Origin: Ceratotherium simum simum
Taxonomy: Eukaryota > Chordata > Mammalia > Perissodactyla > Rhinocerotidae
Direction of reading: 5' to 3'
DNA length: 64,000 bases
NCBI RefSeq assembly: GCF_000283155.1
Contig: NW_004454170.1
Span: 13,423,458 to 13,487,457 of the forward strand
A program made the position numbers and the translations under genes. Each line of letters starts with the position of its first letter. Positions within the stretch are counted from its first letter, which is position 1. This document shows, in pieces, positions 48,501 to 60,500 of the stretch. The notes below the pieces were generated by a model. The model did not search any database, was not told the DNA's origin, and saw only the letters and a program-made list of their open reading frames with translations.

Positions 48501-51500
48501 TTAGCTCGGAGCGAATCTTCCTCAAGCAAAAAGAGGAAGATTGGCAACAGATGTTAGCTCAGGGCGAATCTTCCTCAGCAAAACAAAACAAAACTGAGTA
48601 ACAAAGAGGTTAAGTAAATTGCCCAAGGTCACACAGCTTATTATTGGCAGAGCTGGGATTTGAATCTGGGCAGTGTAGTTCATAAAGACCACCTTTTTAC
48701 CACTATAATACATTACATTGCCTACCAGTGAAAGAAAGGCACTGTATATGCAAACTTGACCTCCCCAAGCTATTTACTTAGCTGTTTACTTCTCCGTGAC
48801 TCTCCTGTACTGGTATTTGGATGGGACAAGGCCAGTTTAGTCATTAGTCCTCAGCCCACAATCCTGCCCTGTCCAATGATTGAGCAACTCTAGGCTTTGG
48901 TGACACTGAGTTGGATTACTGCTGCTTCATATCCAGGCAATCAAGCGGCCAGATGGAGCCCAGTGTTCTGTCCCTGTGCTCACTCCACCTCTGTACTTCA
49001 TCACGATCCCTGACACACTTGATTGTGGCCACATGAGAAGAGCCTGAGCTTTGCATCTATCTGAAATTCAAATCTAGCTCGGCCACTTGACAGCTGAGTG
49101 ATCTCAGGCACTCTACTTAACCTCTTTACATCTCAATTTCCTCACCTATAAAATGAGACATTTATAGGACTGTTGTGATGATTAAATTTCTAACAAAATG
49201 GCAATAGATGGCCATTAAATGGTATCCATTATGAACATTTTGATAAAAATCAAATGCATTATTTATTCCTGTACTTACCAGCACAAAAGGGTCCGACCGA
49301 GTCTAAGGCAAACCCGGAGGGGCACTGATTACTGCGATCTCCTACCACAGAGAGAAAAGCAAAATTAACTGACTTGTTAGAATGTTAGCATCTTGTTTCC
49401 TTCTAGGACAAGCTTCCCTGGGAAGATACGCCAAAGATGGAGCACACGACACAACAAACGCAATAGGTGAAAAGAAGCAGGAATGGAAAACTTTTCTTGT
49501 TTCTCAACCAAGACCCAGATGAATCATAGTCCAGAGATTGCTGGCAAGCAGACATTGGAAACATCTTCTAAGTTGCTTACATTAATCAAAAGAAAATTAA
49601 ATAAAATTATCCTGTGATAACAAAAAGGATCTCAGATCAATGTGCATGCCAGGCATAACCACGGGCAAAGTCCTCGTCTTCCAGCCATTACTTACTCTGT
49701 TTGTTCTAGAAGTAGGAACGCTATTTTGAAGCCACTTAAAATAATTTATGCCAGTGAAAAACAGAAACTCTAATGAGGAAACCCTCTCCTTTTGTGGATC
49801 TCCTCCATTTGCAATGTGGAGCATCTGGGTCAAAGTCCCTTATGTGTGACCAAGTGTTTTCCTTTTCCACGTACTCAAAGCAAGGGGAAACAGGCATATT
49901 GTGATAGAACAGACTTAAGTTAGATGTCAGAGAAAAACAGATTAACAGAATAAACAGGTTAGTTAGACTAATTCTTTGCTTAGAAAGTGACTCTGTCTTG
50001 ATTAATTTAGTAGTTCAGTAAATACTTTTCAAACATTATTAACCTGCAAAAACTTAAATGAAATTCATCTTTCAAGTTACTGATGTGTGTGTGTGTGTGT
50101 GTGTGTGTGTACACACACAAACATAAAAGACAACTGTTAATATAATAAATTCCTCTTAAGGGAAATTTTATTTAATTCATATCATATACTCAGTTCATAT
50201 TCAATCTATCAGAAATTATCTTAGATTTTCTTTCAATTCTAAATGCATGAACTCTGGTTATTTTTATTATTGTTTTAGGTGCTCTTCGTGGAGGGAGTCC
50301 AAGCTGTTCAAAACTGTTTTATATATTTATATATTTGGAGAGTGTAAAAAACACTACTCCATTGAAAATACTTCCTTGACTAGAAAACTAAGGTCCTATT
50401 TGCTATGTCTAGGCAACCAAACTGCTTAAAATCTTGAAGAGAAAGCAGAGGCTCATGACCCATTTCTACCCTGAGTGAAAAATGACCCTCCAAGTCTTCC
50501 TCCACCTGCAAGGGAATGGGAATAGGATGGATGGGATAGAAATGTCCACAGCACATTGCTAAGTGATTACTGAATGGTTACTGTGTGTCACACATCTGTG
50601 AGCTTCATGGGCTTTATTTCACTTAAACTTCCCAACTCCCCTACTCCCATCACAACCGAGTTCACATGAGGAATTTGAGACTGAGGTTATGTTAGTTGCC
50701 TAAAGTCAGAGTGCTGATATAAGCCAGAGCAAGGATTTAGATCCAAGCCTGTATGACTTTCAACTACTGCACTCAAGAATACAACTCAGGGGGTGATTAT
50801 AATTCATGCTTCATTTTTATTTGTCCACTTACTCATACATTCCTTAATCCAATCAGTATGTTGTGTAGGGCACTGTGTTGGGGATACAATTGTGAAAAAA
50901 TGTGTCATATAATATGTTATTATCTAATAGGAGCTTTAGATTTTGCGTTCTAAATGGGGGAGATATCTTCCATTAGGTGGCATTTGGGAAGTTTTTTGGG
51001 AGACACTTTGGTTGTCATGATGATAAGGAGGCCTATTAAAATTTAGTGACAGGAGCAGACCCTGGGGCAGGATTTACAATACTGCAATGTGTGGGATAAT
51101 GATGCAAGATGAAGATTTGTCCCTTGCCCTGAAAGATTTTCACAGAAATGAGAAGGCTGTTTGTAATTATCTACGGCTAGAACCCATCCTCCACATATGA
51201 AACATTTTTGTGTGTGATGAAAATATACAATGAATTTTCCAGGAATGCAATTGTCATATAAATTGATGGCCAATTGTACATTGTTTTATTCAGAACATTA
51301 CCAAGAATTATTCAATGTTTTAAAGAAAATCACACCAAGGCTCTATATATAGGTTCAGCCATATGAATATTTCTTTCTTATCTTCCAGTGTAGCAATGTC
51401 TAAAGATTTTCATATTGAAATACATAATATTTTGTTATAAACTATCTTTTATTTATTCTTTATATTATAGTCAAAGTATGTTATTTTGGATTATATTAGT

Positions 51501-54500
51501 TATGATTTTCATTTTGACATAGTAGGGGGGCAATACAAAATATTTATTTTTTGTTTGTTGTAGTAAGGTATGATAATTGCAGAAACTTTGAAAGTATAAA
51601 ATTCCCCAAAACCTTGTCACTTGGAAAAAACTACTGCAAACATTTTGACGTTTTTCCTTTTAGTCACTTTTATAAATATACACCTCAAAAAATTAGGTTA
51701 GGATCTTTCACTCTATAGACTAATAATTGCCAAACTTTACCGATCATAAAAGCTCTTGGAGAGCTTATTAAAAATATAGATCCCTTGGTCGGTCCTGCCC
51801 AGTCAGAACAGCCAAAGAAGAAGCCTTAGAATCTGTGTTCTTTTTTTTTTTTTTTTTTTGTGAGGAGGACTAACCCTGAGCTAACATCGTATGCCAATCC
51901 TCCCCTTTTTTTCTTGAGGAAGATTGGCCCTGGGCTAACATCCGTGCCCATCTTCCTCTACTTTATATGGGACGCCACCACAGCATGGCTTAACAAGCAA
52001 GCGGTGTGTCGGTGCGCGCCCGGGATCTGAACCTGTGAAGCCCAGGCCACTGAAGCGGAGCGTGTGCACTTAACTGCTGCGCCACTGGGATGGAGCCTGA
52101 GAATCTGTGTTTTTAATCAGTATAAAGGTTTCCTTATAATCATTGTGGTGTGAGCAACCCAGGTTTGGATCATATCGTCTACTGCCTTTCAATTATTGTT
52201 ATTGTTTCTTTAACAATATTATAAACAAATATTATAAAACAAAATATTGTTTACAGGCATATTGTCAATACCCAGAACAGTGTCTGGTACACAGTAGGCA
52301 CTCAATAAATACTTTTAAATGAACAAATGAGCTAAATATTCCTTTAAAATTATTTTAATGATCGTTTAAGAGTTTATCATACAGCTGTGCCATCATTTAC
52401 GTATTTACCTCTTACTTCCAGGACATTTATTATTGGCCATTTCTCTGAGTTTCTTAGGGCAGACTCCCAGAATGAGATAACCAAAAAGACATGAATATTT
52501 AAAGGCTACTGATACACACTGCTGTCCAGAAATGTTAAACAAATTTACAACCCCTGCTGGCAGTGTATGAGGGAGTTCATTTTCCCATACCTTCCAATAC
52601 TGAGTGTTTATCATATTTTTTAATCTCTGACAATGATAATTGGAATGGTACATCATTGTTGCAATTTGCACTGCTTTCTTTATTAATTGATGAGGTTAAA
52701 TACTTTTCCACGTTCATTTTGTCATTATTGTTTTGTCCTTTGTGAATTTCCTGCTCATAGCCTTTATGTGTTTTTCTCTTGGGGTGTTTGTCTTTTTCTT
52801 ATTGATTTTTAAGAGCCTTTATATATTAAGGTTAATCATAGTTGTCCATAATACGTAATGCAAATATTTTCTCTTGGTGTATATTTTACCTTCTCAATTT
52901 TGTTTTCTCTCATGAAGAAGTTTTAAAAAATTTATTTGTAGTTAAATTTATTTATCTTTTCCTTTATTGTTTCTAATATCTTCTTCTGATTAATTTGTAA
53001 AATATAAGTATATTTTATAATTATATTTTAAAAATAATCCACTTGATTTTAAAAATATCCAAAAAAATTTTTAATTATATTGATTTATATTCGTGAGTTG
53101 TCTTGACTAGTAGTTTCCAAACGCCAGTGTGCAGATCAGATACATTAGAATCATTTAGGGGCTGTGTTAAAAATACAGACTCCCAGCCCCTACCTTAGAC
53201 TAGCTAAACCAAAATCTTTGTACCTAGAAATCTGAACTTTCATCAAGTTCTCTAGATGATTCTAACTGCACTGTAAACATATCTCTAATCTAGTCCCAAC
53301 ACAGAAGAGAAAGAACATGCTGGTTGAGCAACTAAGAATGCAAGCTTGCCCCCTGGTGGTCACTCAAAAAGAAATCGCAGGTACACAGTTTTTGCAATTT
53401 ACAGGAACAATCTCAACAACAAATGGGCACATATATCAGATGTAATTCACAGAATCATAGTATCTAAGGATAGTAAGGGGTTTTAAACGTCCCATAGTGT
53501 GTTTTCTTTTATTTTGGGATCCAAATCCCACAACAACACCCTTACAAATACCACAAAGACCTTCAAGCAGTTTCAGGCTTAGAGGATTCACATGATTGGA
53601 TAGAAAGTGTACATGACTTTTCAAATATCATTTTAATTCCTCTAGTCCCAGATGGTATAAATTCATTTTTAATCAAAGTCTTGTGCCAAGGTATCTTTCT
53701 TAACTATATGGAGTTTTGCAAAAGGTAGAAACAGAGGCTACATCTGAAATGTATGCATTATTGGGGAAGAGAAAATATAACTCTTCATTCCAGTGGCTCT
53801 TTTCTTCTGTCAAAGTGACCTGAACATGCATGACAATAGTAAAATGAGGTGGTGGCAGTGACATGTGGTGGAGGAGGTGTGGGGTTATGGGCTCCAGTGG
53901 CTATGAGGCTTCATGAATCTGTGATTATCTCAAGAAATGTGAACACATACTCCTAGATTACTATGATCTCAAATGTTGAGTTCTAACAGATGTTGAAAAA
54001 GAAAATGATCATATGCACAACTGATGAAAGCAAGAGTAAATAGTGAAAATGAATTTTGAGGGTATCTGCTGAGCATGATAAAACAAAATGATGCTGTTTA
54101 AAAGCCACTTGGATCTATTGAGGAAAGCCAGCACACAGCAAAACACACACATTCCCAAGGCCAATATAAATCATTTTAAGTGTACTCATGGGAGCCTAAA
54201 GTTCAAAGTTAAAGTCATTCAGACAGTTAGCGTCTGTAACATAACTGCATGTAAGTATCTCTGAGCAACAAAACTCCACTGAATATGGAATGCTAATTGT
54301 TGTGGTCCCTCTTATGACTGAAAAGGAAATCTCAGGGTATAGACACATCAAAGAACCACACGGCATAGGGTGACTGCTGAGATAAAGGTTTGTAGAACTA
54401 TGCTTGGAAAGCAGTTCAAAAATCATACTTTCCAGGAACAAGAGATGACTGTTGGAATTCTGATTATTGCCACGCAATTTTTAAAAGCTGCTTTTAAAAT

Positions 54501-57500
54501 ACGGAAACTTTTTTTTTACTAGTTTAGGTTAAGCTACACCTTTACATTATATTTCAGGAATTTGTCAATTCATTGACAAATCTAAGATTCAGAACAAGAA
54601 TAAATGGACTTTATTACCCAAAGAAAAATCGTTCTGATAAAGTATATATTTTTAAACCTCTCTGCATATATAGAATAGAACAATAAAAACTCCACTCTGC
54701 TATATGAAGAAGCATATTAGTAAACTAAATGGACTAGAACTCCAATTGGATTGGCTTTACCACAGAGCTTTACCAACCGCAACACACATGAAAAACCCAA
54801 TAGCCTTGTGTTCGGTCTATGCCTTAATATTCTTATTTTTGAATGGCATCAATGCTATTCTTTTGCTCTTTTAGAAGAACTGGCTGGCATGAAGATCTGG
54901 ACTTTCCTTTAACCAAATTACCTTTGGAAATTGAAGCATGGATTTTAAAACCCAATGTCTCTTCTAACTGGTTGTAGTCAGATTCCACAGAGGATGCATG
55001 AAGTGTTTCTACCAAGAAAGGCATTCTTCCCCGTGCCTGATCATAGAAAATGGTGTGGTTCCATGTGTACGGGACGCTGATGCCATCAATGGTGAACAGC
55101 CGGGTTGAGTAGGCATACAGCTGCCCAGGACCTGTTTGAACGTAGTCCTCTGTGTAATCCTAAGGAGGACAACATGGATTTGAGGATTAGCATGGCTCAT
55201 CCTATTTTTTTTTCCTTGAGGGTGCTATAAGATGCAGAATGAGAAAAAAAAAGGCTTAGGGGCTAAAAATGTATAGTTTTAAATAAAATTGTAATTATAC
55301 AGTAGTATTCGGGAAATAACAAAGTTTGTACCTTTTCATTGTAATTACATTAGTTTCATAATTTTACTGTCATAAATTATAGTTTAATCAGGGACTCCAA
55401 GTTGTAGGTCAAGAATAAAGAAAAGATAGGAAAAGGTAATTGTTATCATTCTTTCATTTCTGAAATACTTTTATGGATGATATGCAAAAACTTTTATGCA
55501 AGAGTTACTATTCTCTTTGTTTATAGGAAATTAAACAAATGGCTTAAATCAACATGGCAGTGATCTTGGTCCTGATAAGCATGGCAATAAAACCACTAAG
55601 GGTTTATGAAGACTTCTCCCTGAAGATATTTTTTTTTCTTTTTTTTTTTTTTTTGCAGGGAAGGATTTACCCAGAGTTAACATCTATTGCCAATCTTCCT
55701 CTCTTTTTTCCTTCTCCCCAAAGCTCCAGTGCATGGTTGTATATCCTAGTTGTAAGTCCTTCTAGTTCTTCTATTGAGCCGCTGCCACAGCACAGCAACT
55801 GACAGATGAGTGGTGTGGTTCTGCGACCGGGAAACGAACCCGGGCCACTGAAGTGGTGAGAGTGCAGAACCTTAATCACTAGATCATCAGGGCTGGCTCT
55901 GAAGACTTTTTAAAAAAGACCAGATAGCTATTTCTAACCTTAGTGGTTTAGACATTTACTTCCTAAAGCAAACAAGGGAAACTACACAAGTTCTCTGTGC
56001 TTTTTCTACGGATCTTTGACTCATACTCTTACCATTAATCCAATAAACAGTGAAGGCAAGGTATCCTGACATATTACCTTTACAGCAACTTCCGCAGGTG
56101 ACTGAAGCTGCAGGACATAGCCACTCACAACAATATCTAGCAGCAAAGAACCATCGGAATCCAAGCCCCGGGCAATATGAGTCATCCGCAAGATTTCCCC
56201 TGGGAATCACAAAGCATTCATTTTAACAGCAAAAAATATATGGTTTGTGTAAGCACAGAGCAGATTTACCTTACATACCAGTTCAGCTATGTTATTTTAA
56301 TTCAAACTTGAATAAACATAAACCATAACAGAAATAAATTAGCACTTAGTCCTCAAATTAAAAAGTTAGGCTTACTGAATTAAGTTTGTTCTAAAATCTC
56401 TTTCTATGTGACAAAAATGTAGCATGTGATTATGCGAAGGATTCCACACTTCAAACTCACAAACAATAGCAAGGCAGTTCTACACAAATGGATTGCCTCA
56501 GGGGCCGGCCCCGTGGCTTAGTGGTTGGGTGCGCGCGCTCCGCTACTGGCGGCCTAGGTTCGGATCCTGGGTGCGCACCGACGCGCCGCTTCTCCGGCCA
56601 TGCTCAGGCCGCATACCACATACAGCAACTAGAAGGATGTGCAACTATGACATACAACTATCTACTGCGGCTTTGGGGGAAAAAAAAAAGGAGGAAGATT
56701 GGCAATAGATGTTACCTCAGAGCCAGTCCTCCTCAGCAAAAAGAGGAGGATTAGCATGGATGTTAGCTCAGGGCTGATCTTCCTCACACACACACACAAA
56801 AAAAGGATTGCCTGGGAGAAGGGACAGACAGCTTCACCAGGCGGACTGGCAATAACCACAGGTCTGGCCACAGGCTTTGTTCTTTCTTGATGCTTCAAGA
56901 AGGAGCAAAGGGGTGTCTTAGTAAGTGGATGGCCATGAAAAGACTCACTTGTCTTCCAGGCTGATTAAAGCTATGCCCTCCCTTCCTCAAAGATCACTGC
57001 CATTGAGGCTGACCACCTTTGAAGAGGCTTGAACTGGAGGTCTATAAAAACTGACATACACTTGGAAAGGACCATGAATAGCTAATACATATTCATTAAG
57101 ACTAAGGATAAAGCAAAAAGCCTTTAGATTTGCTTGTTTTTATTTCCATCTTCTTGATAAAGAATCCCTATAAGGTATCCTAATTGAATCTCAGGTTCAC
57201 AGACAAAAGTCTTTAATTAATAGCAGTGACTCATTTTCCTGCTCTGTTTTGGCTTTCAAAACCCTCTCTAAGGATTTAAAGAGAAAAGATACAGAAAAGA
57301 TGAGAAAAAACTTTTGGGATATAAAAATCACTACACTGTTTGAAAACATATGGCCTCTTATAGACCCATGTCAGTAGAAGTTTACAGGGAAATATGAAAT
57401 TGCTTTTCTATAATTTACGATAAGATTGCATCAAAGACTGAAATTATTCTCAGCAGGAACATAGAACGTATTTTTCTTAACCACTAACTTTTAAGGCAAT

Positions 57501-60500
57501 AGTATTTTTTTATAGGACTAGAATATTAAGTTCAGCTGGCACTAACCAGTTGCAAATTCCACTTGGGTTTCTCTCTTGAAGACTGCATTGGTGAGGGTAA
57601 AGCCATTGACTGCTTCTCCTATTTCCTTTGCTGTTGTCCAATAAATGGGATTTAGAATAGAAACTATCTTTCTCATTGCTGGACCTAAAGAAAAAAGAAT
57701 AAATAAGGTGAAAAGCAATATATTTACAGTCCATTGTTATTAGTGTCTTCATAGCAATCATAAGGATTCATAAGGATGAATCCTAAATAACCTTGAATAA
57801 CAACAAAATAAATACCAGTATCTCATGTGTCTTTAAGAGTTTGCCATTGGGATAGAACTAAGGACTATTATACTAATCATTTAGTGGTAGCATTCTCTAG
57901 AAATTTTAAGTAGGAATAGTAAGATGAAGAATAATATGTAAGTTTTTAAAAAGAGGCTTATTAACAACTTTTCTAAGTAAAGAAACTTACCAAGACTGCG
58001 AGGTACATTGGTAATTTTGGCATGTATTATTCTAGTATCAGAGGTAGGGCTATCTGTTACTGTGGCGTTAAGGAAAGAAATTCCAAATTCAACATCATTA
58101 ATATTTCCAATAACACTTCCTCTGGCTCGCTGGGGCCCACCTATTGGGGGAAGAAAAAACATTCCTGGATAAGGAAACAATTTCATCAACATTACGTGGG
58201 AGAAAAGAAGGCCAGTATTCATAGATGCTACAAATCTTCTCTCAAACATTTAAAAGATCATATGACATATGAGTTTAAGAGTGAAATAAATAAGCTTTCA
58301 AGACATTCTACTCTCATGTAACACTCATCATCCCACATAAATCTAGGATCTTTCCAATCTGTGCACATCATAGCATTATTTCACAATCCAAAGAATACAA
58401 TCAGCGCCCAGTCCCAAAGCCAAAATAAAGTATGTGTTTCTTGATGGTGATGAAATGATGATAATAACGAGACTTTATTGAGCATGTCATGTACTACAGT
58501 AAGCACCTAATATGCCTTAACTCTTTTAATCCTATCAAAAATCCTATAAGGCAGTTTTAAATAGCCACAGTTCACAGACTAAAAAAACAAAGTTCAGAGA
58601 AATTAAGTGACTTTCCCATCATTTACATGGCTAGGAGGCGGTGGAATGAGGATCTGAACACAGATGTGCTTGGCATCAAAACCCATGTTCTCTGATCTAT
58701 TGCCTCCTTCATGAGAACATAGAGGGAAAGGAGGGATCACCAACAAAACAGCTCCTAAGCTTTGTGACACGTCACTGTCACTACAAATGTGGTGCAGCTA
58801 AAGACTATTGCTCAGTCTTGGGTTTCAGATCAAGGACTTGTCAAGTTTTTCTTAATATATATATATATATCAGAAAACGTTTAACTTGAGGAAAATTTGA
58901 GAAGGATACTGTACTTTTAACAGTGCTGCAAAATTCATACCAAGACAATAAGTTTGAAAACAACTATAAGTTTTGTAAAAAGTATCTCTACAGTAATTTT
59001 ATGCCTTCTTTCCATTGTTCAACAAAATTATTAGTTACTAACACAGAATAGGTGGTTAATGAATACTTTTTAAATCAATTACATGCTTTGACAAGAGACA
59101 GAAACATATTGGGAAGAAGCTGAAGTGAAATTCATAAATATTCATTATTTGATGCCTTTCAATTGAATATATTTTAAAACAATCACTAGGCATTTCAGAT
59201 CTTGTTAGGTATTATATACTGGGGAGAAATACCAATTGTATTTAATCTCAGAAAAATCAGAAAGTATAGTATTTCATCATTTTAAGTTGCATGACTTTGA
59301 TTATTAGTGAGAGAGAACATTTTTTCATGTTGATTCAGCTTTTGTGTTCTGGATACATTCATTTGTTCATCAAGTATTGAGGATACAATGGTAAGAAAGA
59401 AAAAATAAAAGACATGAGGCTTGTCTTCATAGAGTTTATGTCTGAATAGAGAAGACAGACGCTAGTTAGAATTCCACGATAAATGTACAATTGAAGTGTG
59501 CTGATGTATAAGATACCTACTACTTAGGGAAATCTGAAAAGGAAGTAAAAATAGAGTGAAGATCAGAAGGAAGTTTAGGTCTTAACTAAGCCAGGGAAGG
59601 CAGGAGAAGGGCTTTCTGGGCAGAGGAAATAACATTTGTCACCCTTTTAGAAGGTAGTGGCCTGCCACATCTGAGAAACCAGATGGAGTAGAGAGCCTAG
59701 AGAGTGATGGGAACCATGTTGCAGATGATGCAGAGTAGATAGTAGGGCCAATCAGGACCTGGTAGGCCATTTTGATTCTTATCTTTAGTCCTAAGAAGGG
59801 AGAGAGAGGGGTAGAAGGATCACTAATTCACTTGGTTCTCTGGGTCATCACTAATGAGCATGGCCTCCCATTTTGACCTTGGTTCTCTAGTTTCCAAAGG
59901 AACTTGAATCCCAGTGCTCAACAGATGTCTCTGGTCCTGGTTACCTAGTTGGGATCCTTGAAACTCACTGCCAGACTCTGTAAATCCAAACTGTCTGCCT
60001 ATTTGGCCTTCCTTCTGCTACTGGGGCCCTGGTACCACCAGAGGCTGAGCCACACAATGCCCCACTGAAACTACAACTGTCACCATACCTACATGTCAGA
60101 GCCTCAAAATCCTTGGTAATCAGTTGATACATTGAGCAGATATGTTGAGCAGTTGACTGATAGACACTTGCCCTTTTAGCTTGTCTAGATCCTATAAATC
60201 TTTTCATGTAACTTCTCTCTTTCACTGCCAAGTGGTCCCTTCTGATTTCCAGGGACACTTTATTTCTAAAGCAACCTTAAAGCTTTGGAACGTCCAATGG
60301 TATCTCGACACTTCAACAATGCAAAACTGTTCTTTTTGGTCTCCTTACAGCCCATAGAAAGTCTGTCCTCTGAGACAAGTCCTCTGAGACTCTGAGATAA
60401 AGCATTATCCACCATTTCTTGAGACTTCTGCAAACTCTTTCTCAGGTCCATAAGTTCTGACTGTTCTTTCTGAATTTTTACATCACTTATAATATCTAGC

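Larger units (their letters stand above)
49342..54921 (-). other. HMCN1 5.6-kb intron with old L1, hAT and ERE copies
   Basis: This is one of the two largest introns fully inside the window, behind the 6.1-kb intron at 29236-35315. It holds a TG/CA tract near 50083-50118, an old L1 3' region interrupted by an ERE at 51841-52099, and a hAT element near 53108-53290. The 49342-50080 and 53300-54920 parts show no recognisable feature. Confidence 0.65.
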
